Positions 14,595 through 26,590 of a stretch of 64,000 nucleotides of DNA are shown in pieces; the first letter of the stretch is position 1, and every line of letters starts with the position of its first letter. The notes under the pieces were generated by a model. That model was given only the letters and a program-made list of their open reading frames with translations, was not told the DNA's origin and did no database searches. The translations under genes and the position numbers were made by a program. Source of the DNA: Gonapodya prolifera JEL478 (lineage: Eukaryota > Monoblepharomycota > Monoblepharidomycetes > Monoblepharidales > Gonapodyaceae); assembly GCA_001574975.1 (NCBI GenBank), contig KQ965851.1:1-64000 (forward strand), in the 5' to 3' direction.

Positions 14595-14769
14595 AAGAGC
14601 GGAATTTGGTTGGACGTCAACTCAAGGATCCAATCAACGCAAGAAGGCTTCAGCAATACATTATTTTCCAATACCAATACAGCAATCAAGTTTCCAATAA
14701 ATAGACAAAAGTGGCTAGGCTCAAAACTCAAAATAACTGGTCTATGCAGTGTCAAGCTCTCATGCTACA

Positions 14770-15747
14770 TCAGGGGTCCAGAGTGTCCAGGAATGAGCGC
14801 CATCCGGTAATGGATGACGCACGGCTCCCGGTCCCACTCCCGCTGGACGCTGCGCTCGTGGGTGTCCAGGCGCTTGCCGTGGACCCAGATGAGATGGACC
14901 ACGTCAATGACGACGAGCGGGTGATGGTGCCCGACCCCAAGCTCGACGACCCTCTACTAATTCGAGTCATTCTGGCCTTCTCGAGTTTCTCCAGGCGGTT
15001 AGTGTCCGACAGCAGGCTCAAAACAGCCTGCCTCGCCGCCACTGTCGGTCGAGCCCCACGAGCGATGAGAAGCTCCACGATTCCGGTGTTAGGAATCATG
15101 GTCAGTTCACTGAAGGTACTGTCTTTTCCGCTGGGGTTGAGTAGTTGGACGACCCCGCCGGGTTTGTTCACCCACAAGTTCCCCCGGCCAGCCATATCCT
15201 GGACAGGGACAAGGGGATTCCCCTTCATGTCTACCACCTGAGCGGACCCCAACGCAAGCTCCACCGCAGACTTGAAAGTGTACTGAATGTCCCAGTTTCC
15301 CTCCTGAATGGTCCATCGCCACGTTGTTGTTGTCCATACCGCACGGCTCCTCGCCAATTTCCAGGAGATGGAGGCGTTGGGATTCGCGCCGGCATCCAAT
15401 AAAAGTTCTACAATCTCCTTAGAGTCATGCAGAATCGCCAGCGCCAGCGCTGACTCCCCCAGAATGTCGCAGAATTTGGTCTCGCACGGTCCCATCCCTT
15501 GCTCTTGTTCTCCTTTGCCGAAGAGCTTCTTTACCGTCTTCGATCCCTCCCATACTGTGCATCCGAGAACCACGCGCTTGCGTGCGTTGGGATTGGCCCC
15601 GGATTTGAGGGCCAGTGCGACTTCGTCCAGGAGCCCTTCTTCCACGGCCATTATCAGGAGGGAGTCGGCGGGAGGTGCCGTGACGTGAAACGTGGTGTTT
15701 CCGGGCCCCGTCAAGTTTGCGTTGATGTACTGCATTGTCATGGGCAC
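14770..15747 (-). CDS. Ankyrin-repeat protein
   Basis: A single long frame of 325 codons holds several ankyrin-type repeats: LLDEVALALKSGANPNARKR, then SALALAILHDSKEIVELLLD, followed by AGANPN and TGIVELLIARGARP. The loops between repeats are long and irregular. The Ser/Gly-rich C-terminus has no domain I know. Ankyrin repeats bind other proteins, so no specific role can be named. A start at 15747 is the first in-frame ATG after an upstream stop. An open frame reaching 15991 (starting MSPPKQPPPVV) might add small 5' exons, since a good donor (gtaagg) follows its 12th codon, but I could not phase it securely. Confidence 0.7.
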   Translation of the reverse strand: MPMTMQYINANLTGPGNTTFHVTAPPADSLLIMAVEEGLLDEVALALKSGANPNARKRVVLGCTVWEGSKTVKKLFGKGEQEQGMGPCETKFCDILGESALALAILHDSKEIVELLLDAGANPNASISWKLARSRAVWTTTTWRWTIQEGNWDIQYTFKSAVELALGSAQVVDMKGNPLVPVQDMAGRGNLWVNKPGGVVQLLNPSGKDSTFSELTMIPNTGIVELLIARGARPTVAARQAVLSLLSDTNRLEKLEKARMTRISRGSSSLGSGTITRSSSLTWSISSGSTASAWTPTSAASSGSGTGSRASSITGWRSFLDTLDP

Positions 15748-16228
15748 GTTGACGGATGTGACTGCGACGATATCGGAAGTGATAATTGTGCCCTTGTTTT
15801 ACCTTTGACTGCATCTGTGCCCGCCACAGGTCACGACACCAGATCGCCCGACATACTCTGCATCTTTTAACGAGTGTTATTTTTACGCCAACATCAGCTG
15901 CAACTGCGATATTCCATTGATTTATAGCATTGCCAGTCGAGACTGTATCCCTTACCGCGACTACCGGCGGAGGTTGCTTTGGAGGGGACATCTTCGAGAT
16001 TGAGTAATACCATTAGATTTAATTATTTGTCGTCATTTGATAATGTAGACGTCGCCACGGGCGCCGCATCCAAATCGGGAACAGGGGTAGGGTTTTGCCA
16101 AGTGTGGAGTCGACGAAAACACTTAGGGCGGTTCGCGGCAGGTAACGGGAGGCTGTTATAAGTTCGCTCCACTTGAACCTGCAAGCCAAGTCAGGCATCT
16201 TGACTTTCGATCCACTCGCCCTTCCAGA
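15748..16228. other. Intergenic, divergent promoter region
   Basis: This region separates the ankyrin gene (minus) from the MFS transporter (plus), so it should hold both promoters. The part from 15748 to 15991 may contain extra 5' exons of the ankyrin gene. I see no other gene or repeat in it. Confidence 0.4.
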
Positions 16229-18981
16229 ATGTCTGAGCAGTGGGATCCTCGCTTCGACGAGCGCTCGTTCAACAAGCTCAACGTGAGTGGTCGCTCAATC
16301 ATATTTCAGGGATCACCCTCGAACCTTACCATTTTTGCTCGTACCAAATAAATATCATGCTGCGCACCAGGAGAAGGCGATGCCGCCATCGTGGACTGAT
16401 GAGGAGGTGGGTCAATGCGAGACAGGTACCGCTCTCACCCCAGTTTCAGTGTTGAACCTGAACCCGGTGCCACTTCACAGGAGAAGAGGGTCGTACGCAG
16501 GCTGGACATATATTTGCTTCCATGGATGTGTGTGTGCTACACTTCGCTTTTGGTGGGTGGCGGCTGGATTGGCACAAGTCAGAAACTGACAGAACCTTCC
16601 CATCGCAGGTCGACAGAGGAAATATTAGCACTGGTACGACAAGTTCCATACTGCCACAAGACCATGCCCTCCCTAACTTGCAGGGCATTTCTCAATCAGC
16701 GTACATCATCAACCGGGAAACGCCGTCGCACACTATGGTAAACCAACTTGGGCTTACTGGCAGTCAGCCAAACTGGGCTATTTCTGGTGAGTGCACGGTG
16801 CAAACACCGTGCTAGCCTCTTGTAGTCATCTCACATTTCATTTCCCTCCTAAAGCTCTCTATTGTGAGTTGCGCTCCTGTCACCAGTCATGATTCCAGTC
16901 TAAGCTCATGAATTTTACGCAGTCGGATTCGTTCTATTCGAAATTCCAAGTGTCTGTTCACCGGACTGCTATATGTCTTGTGATCCAACAGATAATTTAC
17001 TCCTCCTCTCTCCACAGAACCTTCTCATCACTAAATTCAACCCGTCTCGATGGATTGCTCGCATCATGACAAGCTGGGGTATCGCTGCGACATGCATGGC
17101 TGCCGTAAACAACTTCTCGAGTCTGGTTGCCGTTCGAGTTATTATTGGTATCATGGAAGCGGGTTTCGGGCCTGGAATGATGGTGGGTCACGAATGGCCT
17201 TCAGATTTTCTTGAACCGCTGAGCTAGATCTGACGTTCATGGTTTCCTCTACTGAAAGCTGTATCTCGCCTTTTGGTACAAGGTGGGTTTACATTATACC
17301 CATCCTTCAACGAATAGGCTCTTATAGGTGTTTGTTCCTGGCCTGTGTGACTACGCGTTTTCTGTCTATTGTTACCAAAAGAAATATCAAGGTACATTGA
17401 CTCGCCACTTCTTCAAGTTGACTATATTAACTCATTGTTCTCGCAGTTTCCGGTCGATGGGCCACTATGTATGCAGGAGGCCTCCTCTTATCCAACTTCG
17501 GCATTTTGATTAGTTACGGTGTCGCGTTCATGTGAGTTTGCAAGGTGTTCGCCGAGTCCGGGACATAGAAGTAGACGCTAACACCATAAGTTTTAAGGGA
17601 CGGCCGCGGAGGTCTTCCAGGATGGAGATGGTTGTTCATTATCGTAAGTCGATGTCGTCTTTCAGTCATGCCCTTCTCTTTCTAAATCTGCATTCACCCA
17701 CAGGAGGGCGCAGCTTCTGTTCTCATCGGCATTGCGACCGCTTTTATCCTTCCGGTAAGTTCCATCACACCGCCAACACTGACTTGAAAACTCTGAGCCT
17801 CGCGCCGCCGCAACACAGGACTACCCTCAGACCTGCAAGTTCCTCAGTGATCGCGAGAAGGAGATCGTGATCGGGCGCCTTCCCCCCACGGGCCCGACGA
17901 TGCACGCTAAGGACATGAAACTGGGCGAGATTCTCGACGCGTTCACGGACTGGACCATGTACGCCTTTGCGCTCTCCCTGGTCCTGCTCCTCACAACCGT
18001 GTCGGCGCTGTCGTCGTTCCAGCCCACGATTATCAACCAGATGGGCTTCGTGTCCACGACAGCGCAGTTGATGGGGATTGTGAGTGTCCGGGCGGTGGTT
18101 TTGGTGCGGTTTTTGCGTGTGCGTGACGAGAGCTTCGTTCCGTGCCTTCTAGCCTACATCGCTTGCCACAACTTTCTTTGTCGTGACGAGGTACGTATAC
18201 GCTACACGTCCAAAGTCGCGCCTTGAACTCAACACTCACACACGTCGTTTCACTCTTCCACCTTGCCTCCACAGCAACTGGTCTTCCGACTACCAGCAAG
18301 AGAAAGCCATCCACGGGATCGTAGTCCTTATTCCCCCCATCATTGGGTACTTCCTCCTCGCCACAATACAACCGTCGCTGTCACCGGGTGGGCGGTACGG
18401 GCTCTTGTTCCTGCTTATGAGTTCTAGCTCTTGTGAGTTGAATGCTGTGGCACGGGTTTTCGTTTGTGTTTTGACGCAAGGGCTGTGCTCGTTTGAAGTC
18501 ATTCCTCTTGTTTCCGGATTCGCAACCATCTCGACAAAGGGTGCCTCCAGAGCTGCCGTTCGGTCGGCCTTTACCCTGGCAATCGGAAATATCGGTGAGT
18601 GCCGGCGTCGTCCCTCACTTTCCACTCGCGGTGTATTGAATACGGCCGTCGCTCGAATGGATCACAATAGGGGCAGCTGCGGGTGCTCAAGTCTACCAAA
18701 GCGATGACGCGCCGCTTTACGTCCGCGGACATTTCATGTAAGCCGCATGCGCACCTGAACACATTTCCTCCCCCAACACTCATCATCCACCGCAATTTTT
18801 TCCCAGAAACGCCGGATTTGTCATTGGCGCCCTCGTCGTGTACCTCGTCACCGTCTGGATCGTGACAAAACGCGGAGAGTACACGGGTCCCAAGGCTAAC
18901 CTGATGGTCATCGAGCACGGAGGGGTGGACTTGGGCGATAGCCAGTTCTTGTCGTTTGATCAGGTGGTACCGAAATCTTGA
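16229..18981 (+). CDS. MFS carrier of the allantoate permease type
   Basis: I assemble 19 short exons giving 501 residues: 16229-16282, 16371-16406, 16481-16552, 16609-16633, 16700-16786, 16855-16863, 16923-16951, 17018-17182, 17259-17282, 17382-17391, 17447-17531, 17598-17643, 17704-17754, 17819-18079, 18153-18190, 18275-18432, 18481-18594, 18671-18737, 18807-18981. Marks of the Dal5/anion:cation symporter family are VRRLDIYLLPWMCV, DRGNIS, LGLTGSQPNWAIS, FGFVLFEIPSN and GRWATMYAGG. It should be a plasma-membrane importer of an organic anion such as allantoate, a vitamin or a dipeptide; the substrate cannot be told. Two exons are only 9 and 10 nt long, and one donor (gtctgt after 16951) is unusual. 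Confidence 0.85.
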
Positions 18982-19166
18982 AGTAGCCAGATAGAAGGTT
19001 AAGGTTGGGTTTTGAGCGATAGTGGGGTGGGGTGGGGGGGGGGGCGCGAGGGGGAGCTTGCACGTGCATTGAATATCAGGAATATTTATGTTTTGATGAA
19101 GTATGCTCCTTCACTGTACACTGCAATTGCCTGAACAAGATAGACTTGTTTTGCCTTTCAATACTT

Positions 19167-20271
19167 TCAATACCCTGCCGCCAACATCGTTGCTCGTTCC
19201 TCCGTGACCTTTCTCGCCTCGGCTCCGAATATCTTGGACAGCTGCACACACCCGTCCAGCCCCAGATTCAGCAACGGTTCCAAGCTGTCTAGCGGCATTC
19301 GTTTCTCAGCCTGCATTGTGACGACGTTGCCAGACTTGGGTAGAGCCGCCACGACGACAATGGGGGAGTCGGAGGACTCCTCGAGAGAGTTCAAGTCAAG
19401 TAAGGGGATCGGCTGGTTCGGGTCGTTCGACTGCCCCGGTAGTATGATCCCCGCCGCCGGTGCTAGCCCGACAGTGACAGCGGCAATTTGATCGTGCATG
19501 GGAACCCCTGCGTCGATAAGCGCCAGGCTCGCGGCGTTCGTTGCGGCTGCGAGGTGCCCGCCGTCGGATTGGAGGACCTGCACGTGGATCGCGATTTCGG
19601 AGCGGGGGAATTGGGTGAGGAGGACGCAGGCTTCGAGGCTTTGGCGGAGTGTTGCGGCGGATTCGAGAACTCGTCTGGTGTGGGCAAACAGGTTGGCGGA
19701 ATCGATGGTTGGTGTAGTTGTGATTGTTGGATTCAAGGTTGGCCAAGGCTTGCAGGCAAAACAGAGACGCACCTGTCTTTTTTGGACCTTTCACGGCGTT
19801 CCGAAGTACTGAAGGTCGCGAGATTGTAGTCTACCGATATGAATCCACGATCGTGGGATGCTAAAGCTCGTCGTCGAGGCTACACGAGGGCCATTTGGAA
19901 ATCGATGCGGAAGAAGATGGCACCCAGAAGGTATTGAACACAGATTCAGTCGTATACCCTAGAACGACTCCCCGATTGCTCGAAAACAGACTTCTCTGGG
20001 TCCATAGACTGCCACCAGCACCTTTGTGTTCCCCTGCTCCACATACGCCGAGCCATCCGCATGCGAGACCACCGAGAGCGTGCAGTTGATCTTTCTTAGC
20101 TCGTTGGCGCGGCGTCCGTCGAGACGGAGTCCTTGAGGTTTCGTTTTATTGTTCGCGGAGTGAGGTGGATGGGGCGACGAGCGGGAGAGTGTGTGAGATT
20201 GGGAAGATGCCAGAGCGATGGCAAGAGTGCGACAGACCTTCGGGCGAGAGAAGTTCAAGTCGCGAGCCCAT
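19167..20271 (-). CDS. Exosome core subunit RRP41 (Ski6)
   Basis: Four exons (20271-20238, 20131-19992, 19879-19773, 19674-19167) encode 262 residues, the usual length. The start MGSRLELLSPEG followed by LRLDGRRANELRKI is the classical RRP41 N-terminus. The RNase PH fold continues through YVEQGNTKVLVAVYGPRE, HDRGFISVDYNLATFS and HVQVLQSDGGHLAAATNAAS. The protein is one of the six ring subunits of the RNA exosome (nucleus and cytoplasm) and pairs with RRP45. In eukaryotes the ring is catalytically inactive, and RNA is threaded to Dis3. Two introns begin with gtctgt, not gtragt, yet their phases fit exactly. Confidence 0.94.
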
Positions 20272-20773
20272 GGAGAGGAAGTGGGGAGTGGAGATCTGAT
20301 CTGCCGTGAATTCATCCGATGAACACTCTTGCGCGTCCGCTACATACTTGCAAAGCGGAGATTACGTGGTGTGGCTGCAATCAGCGGAGCTGAAACGTAT
20401 TGCAATGCAGAACCGGGCAAATAAAACAGCTCTGAAGCAGCTACCATACTGAAATTTCGAATTCGTGGTTCACCAGACAACCTGTCGAGCGCTCCCCCAC
20501 GGAGGCCCTTTGCGCAGTTCTAAGGGATAGCTGTGAGTGGCTTCCTTGTAGACGGAGTGAGCGTTCCGCGGTGCGTCAGGTCGACGTAGTGGGAGGGCGT
20601 TGGTGTGGATGAAGTCGAAACGTGATTTTCGAGTGAGGAGGCGGACTGAACATTTCTCCACCCGATCTCCGGGTTCTGGCCCTTCCCGCATCAGTCAGAT
20701 TCAGATCTTATTCTCATTCCGATGAATTACATACAGTACATAAATGAAATAACAATCCGCAACGAATGCTCAT
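20272..20773. other. Intergenic, no gene seen
   Basis: This lies between the RRP41 start and the SCOT stop, both on the minus strand. It should contain the RRP41 promoter and the SCOT 3' end. Short open frames here have no family resemblance. Confidence 0.5.
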
Positions 20774-23022
20774 CTAAATGGGGAACTCGCCCAATTGCTG
20801 GGCGATTTCAAAGTCGCATGCAGTCGCCTTCTTCACATCCTCCACGGTCGTTCCCTCCGCGATTTCGACCAACTTCAAGTGCGGCGTTTCGTTAGCAGGG
20901 CGGACGACATCGAAAACACACTGCGAAGACATTGTGTGAGCAACAAGCATGAACGAGATGACATGTGAATCGACTCACCATGTCGGTAATGATACGGTCG
21001 ACGCACTTCACGCCAGTCAGAGGCAGCGTGCACTTCTCGAGAATCTTGGGCTTGCCGTTCTTGGCGGTGTGCTCCATCGTGATGACGACCTTGGTCTTCT
21101 TCACTCCGTTCACGGGAGGAACTGCGACGAGGTCCATGGCACCGCCGGGCCCTTTCACCATCTTGTTGGGGATGATCCAGCTATAAAGTCGCGAGAGCCG
21201 TACTGGTCAGTTCCCATTTCAGAAAAGCGGAAAAGATCCGCTCACTCACTTTGCCAAGCTTCCGTCAGAAGATACCTCCATAGCACCAAGAATCGTAAGA
21301 TCGATGTGGCCACTGGAGTTCCAAGACAGTGGTACCTTCAGTGATTGTTCCAGTGAGAATGGAGACAAGACTCACCCGCGAATCATGGCGAAACTCTCGT
21401 CACTTCCAAACAAGCTCGATCCTGGGACAAGAGTGACAGTCTCTTTACCAGCGTTGATGAGATCGGCGTCCTCTTGACCTGGCGTGGGGAACGGCCCAAG
21501 GCCCAGGATACCGTTCTCGGATTGGAGGAGAACGCGAATACCAGGCTCGATAAAGTTGGAGGCAAGCATGGGCATGCCGATACCGAGGTTGGCGCACATT
21601 CCGTCCTGGAGCGCAAGGAGACCATCAGTTTGCTCACATGACAGGTTATACGACACCTTCGGAATCACTCTTACTTTGAACTCTTTGGCGGCTCTACGGA
21701 CAATAGCATGGCGCTTCCGCTCGGCTTGGTCCTGTCCCTCCCTTCCTTCTCTCGCGGCACCCTTCTTGGTAGAGCTCTTCACTCCGAGCACACCTCCCTT
21801 CCCGTCGCTCAGGGTGAGCCGTTCGATTCGCTTCTCGTACTTCGGGCCCAGAATAACGCGCTTGACGAAAACACCGGGGACGTGGATGTCAGCGGGTGGG
21901 ATGGAGCCTGCGGGGACGATTTCCTCCACTTCGGCAATGGTGATGTTGGCGGCTCGGGCGGCGGCAGGGTTGAAGTTGCGAGCAGAGCCTCTGCCACATA
22001 AGACAGAATTTAGCAACTGGAAGTTCTTTCTCAGTGACTGGAAAACTCACTTGAAGACCAAGTTACCCAATTCGTCAGCCTTCCACGCTTTCACCAGGGC
22101 CCAGTCTCCCTTGATAGCCTTCTCCATAATGTAGTTGACACCGTCGAAAGACCGTTCTTCCCGAGGCTCGCTAAAATGTACAGGCTTGCCACTGTACTTG
22201 CCGTTGACTGCTGGTGCGTAGCGGATCGGTACTTTGCCATAGTGCATGTCCGTACCGTAAGCAGTGGGAGTGAAGAAGGCTGAAAACCGGCATCGATTAG
22301 AATGTGAAATATTTAGAGAAAATTGCGATCCTACACACCGGGAATTCCAGCTCCTCCGGCTCTGAGACGCTCTGCCAAGGTACCCTGGGGCGTCAACTCG
22401 ACTTCAAGCTCTCCACTCAGGTACTGTCTCTCGAATTCAGCGTTTTCACCGACGTAACTGGCGATAGAAGCGAACATGATATGTGAGATTGGTTTTGACT
22501 CGCTCAAACATCCGGTGTCATGAGCTTCACCTGGCAATAATTCGCTTAATTTGTCGAGTCTGGAGAAGGAGACCAAGCCCACAGTCATCCACACTGAAAG
22601 TAGCGAAAGAAGTGATCCATCAGAATCTACCCGAATGGCACGTTCCTGTTGTTTACAAACTCACCCTGCGTTGTTGCTGACCACCGTAAGTCCGGTGACA
22701 TCCTTCCGTTGAGTTAAAGCCTGAATCAGATTTTCTGGGATTCCACAAAGCCCGAAACCTCCAACGAGAAGTGTCTGGTTCGCACCGATATCGGCGACTG
22801 ATGGAGGGTGACTGTTCATCTTGGCTCGAAGACAAGAAAACTTCAAGCAAACTCACCAGCAGCCTCGGCATTGGGGTACACCTTCGAGCTCGGCTTCGCT
22901 GCGGACGCCAGAAAGCGAACTCCAAAAACGACAGGGTTGAGGAATCGTCGACGAGATGAAGGGTTTCGGGCAGCGCCCGCAAGTCCAACAGAGACAAGTC
23001 CAGAGAGCATGCGAGGGGCCAT
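20774..23022 (-). CDS. Succinyl-CoA:3-ketoacid CoA-transferase, mitochondrial
   Basis: Ten exons (23022-22857, 22797-22665, 22593-22531, 22457-22339, 22279-22051, 21990-21675, 21605-21376, 21312-21250, 21180-20979, 20920-20774) encode 555 residues. An Arg/Ser-rich presequence of about 40 residues suggests mitochondrial import. The alpha half has [16 protein letters not shown]. The beta half has [16 protein letters not shown] and the active-site Glu in [15 protein letters not shown]. The enzyme moves CoA from succinyl-CoA to acetoacetate, or to acetate or propionate in fungal relatives. The linker between the halves is basic and rich in Lys and Arg. It can activate acetoacetate made at the end of tyrosine breakdown, whose second enzyme (HPD) is also in this window. 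Confidence 0.95.
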
Positions 23023-23579
23023 GATGAGGAGTGGCGCAGTTAAGCGAGAGTCGGTCTGCTTTGTGACTGAGCGGCAGTAAGAAAGAAACGTCGGGAAGCA
23101 AATATGCCGTATTGCCGGACGCGGGGCAAACCACAGCAGCGGCGGGTAATCCGTCAGCCCCTGCGAAAGGCGGGGCGATGCCGTGACATTCATTGCGCAG
23201 GAATCAAACAGATTTGAACCTTCTTTTCAATCGTCATCCTACCCTTCATCCTGTCGCCTGTCTCCCTACATACCCCACGTCGTGAATAAATGCCGCCGTT
23301 CGATCTCATGACTGACTCGACGTCTTTAGAGGTCAAGAAACGCATCTAAACAAATAACTTGCAGAGATAAAGAAGCGCTGTCCCATTTCTGCTTCGCTTA
23401 GCAACGGAATATAACACGATAACAGTTGTCCTCGACTTATGTAATTCTGAAAACGAGGTATATAACATCGACGATGAAGCGATAATACACAGTCCGTAAG
23501 ATGGCATCCAGTTCAGGGTGGTGAAAGGGGGATCACCCGTGTAGGTCATACATAATCGCAAAATAATACGTGACCGGCA
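23023..23579. other. Intergenic, SCOT promoter side
   Basis: The segment lies between the SCOT start and the STE14 stop. It should carry the SCOT promoter and the STE14 3' end. No open frame in it resembles a known protein and no repeat was noticed. Confidence 0.5.
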
Positions 23580-24841
23580 TCATACGAGGGGAATGCACAC
23601 CCAAGTCCGTTTCCTGTACTGCACGTACTCCTCCCCGAAGAAACTGATAAGAGTGTCCTCCTCGTACTCTATCCGATCCTTGAAGAAGTGTCGCAACGCA
23701 ATTGCAAACACGACTGCCGAAACTGGGTTGACCAGCATAATCTGGGTTCCTAACGCCCAGAAGAAGAACCCAGTGTAAGACGGATGTCGAAATTTGGCAT
23801 AGATGCCAGTGGTAACGAGGACATGGTCCGCTTTCCGGACGTACTGGATGTGGTGGTTGAAGTTCGATCCCGCGGTGTACATAGCAAGCGTGCGGAGAGT
23901 TTGCCCAAAGGTTACCAGAACGAGTCCTGAGACGTTGACGCGTCATTTGTTTGTGGGAAAGGTAGTGCTTGCGACCTATACGAACCGAACCACGAAACGT
24001 AACCCCATCGGTTCCACGTTGCTCCAAACAGATATTGCTCCAAAGCGAATTCCACTATTCCCCCAAATACTGCTGCGGTGTATTCCTTCGAATGGTTTAG
24101 GAGGAAGGCTAGGAGGCAATTGCGAGTCATTCAATTTTCTCCAGCTGCTGCAACACCAGTTGACAGCTCGCACTTACAGTCGAGTGACACAGTTGCCCTG
24201 TTATACGCCGCCGTAGTTACATATTCCAACAAATGGAAAACACTCATGGCGAACATATAAGCTCCGAAAGGCGCGAATCCGTGCATATCCCATGGACGAG
24301 GCATACTGGCACACACGATCCACACAACCGTCATGATGCCCGCTCCTCCGACACAGCCAAGGAGGTATGAAATGAGGGCGACGTTCTCGGGAAGGTGGTC
24401 CCACGCGCCAGAGAGAATGGAGGTCGATTTACGGAAACGAAGTGGGGTTTTCATGGGTGTTCGAGAGGGCGGAGAGGAGACCGATAGGGGCGATGCGATA
24501 TTCTCCACGCCCGGTCTCGATGGCCGAGAGGGAGTATGGTCCATCGTGTCGGTGTCCTCGAATCCAAGCCGTCGTCGAACTTTTTCGCTCACAACAGGGA
24601 ACTCGTCTTCCCCGTCCACGCCACCATCTTCCAGAGCGCCTAGGCTCATCATATTGCCCCCTGCGCCCTTCGTGTGTTTCTTGCGCTCGGGTGGGGCAGA
24701 ATCGGGGTGGCTTTGAGCGGTGAGTTTGGAACGAAAGCTCGCGGGGCCAGCGGAGGGGGTGACAGCGAATGCGGTGGTCGAGTCATCGTCGTCCTCTAAA
24801 GCATCAAGATCCTCTGGGCTCAGATTGACGAGGTTGGTCAT
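23580..24841 (-). CDS. Protein-S-isoprenylcysteine O-methyltransferase
   Basis: Three exons (24841-24178, 24108-23986, 23926-23580) encode 377 residues. The C-terminal core is that of Ste14/ICMT: SKEYTAAVFGGIVEFALEQY, then KFRHPSYTGFFFWALGTQ, ending in RIEYEEDTLISFFGEEY. It has several membrane helices. The enzyme methylates the prenylated C-terminal Cys of CaaX proteins such as Ras and mating pheromones in the ER membrane, using S-adenosylmethionine. About 130 acidic and Ser/Pro-rich residues precede the first helix, making the protein much longer than the roughly 240-residue yeast enzyme. The extension is in the same exon as the first helices, so it is not an annotation artefact of splicing. 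Confidence 0.92.
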
Positions 24842-24953
24842 AATGTTTTTCCACTTCTCTACAATAACTATTTAAACTAAACTAAACTAAAGAATACCTA
24901 TCATTCATTTTTCGCCTATCTCTTCAACACAGCTTTTATTCTGGGCCTAGCTC

Positions 24954-25308
24954 CTACCGATTCCAAAGCTTCGTGAGTTCTGGGAACTGTTTCTCCTCCT
25001 CCTCGGTGCGCAGCGCAATCGGAGTTTCGTTCAGTGTTTGGAATGTGAAAATGTCGGCGATGATGTAGGGTCTTTCGCCATGGAACAGATTCGACTGGAT
25101 GACATTTTCAACAGCCGACAAGATCTTGAAGCGACGCTCCTCATATCGGGTGAGATAAGACGTTGAGAATTTCCGTGCAATTGGGTAATAAAATTCAGAA
25201 GTGCAATGTGGAGTCTTTACCAAGTACTCAAACGATCGTGACTTGACGAGAAACGCTCACCCATAATTTCACTTGGACGGGGCCGCCAAAGGGACCCGCG
25301 TTCGCCAT
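24954..25308 (-). pseudogene. Decayed tandem copy of the neighbouring glutathione transferase
   Basis: The first exon (25308-25261) has the start MANAGPFGGPVQVKLW, matching the start of the intact copy downstream of it on the plus map. After its donor the sequence passes almost directly to a C-terminal part with YEERRFKILSAVENVIQSN and FPELTKLW. The parts matching exons 2 and 3 of the intact copy, which hold the glutathione-binding fold, are missing. A short block (LGEQIT) is also lost, and the C-terminal end stops early. A functional enzyme is not possible from what is left. It is a host gene duplicate that decayed by deletion. Confidence 0.75.
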
Positions 25309-25455
25309 CGTCTCAGAGAGAAGTTGCAATGGGACGGCCGGAGAATTTGTTGTGCAGTTGGGCCACAGGACTGGGAAAGGGTTTGTCTGCCACAATTATC
25401 ACATTATATTTCGACTTCTTCTGCAATAACAATCTAAAGTCTATGATGAAGATTT

Positions 25456-26308
25456 CTACCATTCATTTTTCGCATATCGCTCGAGGGCCGCTTTCACTCT
25501 GGGCCTAGATCCGACAGCTTTCCAAAGCTTCGTGAGTTCTGGGAATTGTTTCTCCTCCTCTTCGTTTCGGATAGCGATGGGATTCTCGTTCAGAGTTTGA
25601 AATGTGTAGAAGTCGGCGATTGTTATTTGTTCGCCGAGAATGTAGGGTCCTTCGCCGTGGAATGGGTTGGACTTTATGATATTTTCGAGAGCCGCCAAGA
25701 CCTTGAAGCGGCGGCCGCCAGCCTCGTATCTGCAGAGTGTAGGTCAGTGAGAACCTCTAGAGGGTGTAATGAGAAAGTGCAACTCACTTTTCAGCAGTGC
25801 GCCGCTCCACCCTCCAATCTTGGTTGAGGTCGAGTAAGTTGTCCACGACCAGCGCTTTCTCAGGATCTTCGGTGGGGTAGTAGGAGGGATTGGCTTTTCT
25901 TGCGATATATCTGAGCGCTGCGAGGTGCTGTCCAATAACTTTGCCGTCGGGAAGGATAACAACTGGAAGAGTTCCAAAGTTTTGATGGAGACCTGATTAT
26001 AAGGGAGAAATACGTTCTATAGATTGAATTCTGGGTGACCCGGGTCCGAAACAGACAAAATATGCTCACTCTCTATTACCGGCTTCACTTTTGTGGGCCA
26101 TTCCTCGTGTGGTCCGACGTCTACGTTCTCGAAGGGTACATCCAAATCCGCGAGGAGGAGTCTGAGGTTGTTACCCCGGGAAATCGAGACCCGCTGCAGG
26201 TTCAGTTGGAGTCAGTCTTGAGTCTTTGATAGTACGGAACGATCGGGACGTGATTCTCACCCAGTACTTCACTTGGACGGGGCCGCCAAACGGATTCGTC
26301 GTTGCCAT
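25456..26308 (-). CDS. Glutathione S-transferase
   Basis: Four exons (26308-26261, 26193-26070, 25992-25788, 25729-25456) give 216 residues. The thioredoxin-fold half reads RGNNLRLLLADLDVPFE, with the conserved Pro in FGTLPVVILPDGKVIGQ. The helical half has GPYILGEQITIADFYTFQ, with the N-capping box and hydrophobic staple of GSTs, and ends PELTKLWKAV. It looks like the sigma-like or fungal soluble GST type, not the zeta class (no SSCxWRVR motif), so it is not maleylacetoacetate isomerase. It should conjugate glutathione to electrophiles in the cytosol. A decayed copy follows it directly. It shares a 282-bp divergent promoter region with TPA1. Confidence 0.85.
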
Positions 26309-26590
26309 GACTTCGATGGTTGAGATGCTGGAGAAATCGCAAAGGAACGGCGAGGGAGTTCTTCACCCGCTTTATTGCGCCGGATTCATTATCTGCCGAC
26401 ATCGATCGGAGATTATTGCATAATAATCATGGTACATAAATGACGACGGTTTCAACGCTCGATTACACCATGAAAATGCAATTAGAATACATGTTTTGTT
26501 GGGGAATTTCTTGCCTTGATTAGAACAGAAAGTAGTGTGACTCATGTTGGTGAAAACTTTGATGCGGTTTCTCTTTTCACCGGCGAAACA

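Noticed and set aside
25456-26308. Maleylacetoacetate isomerase (zeta GST) as a tyrosine-pathway partner of HPD
   Set aside because: The zeta-class SSCxWRVR active-site motif is missing.
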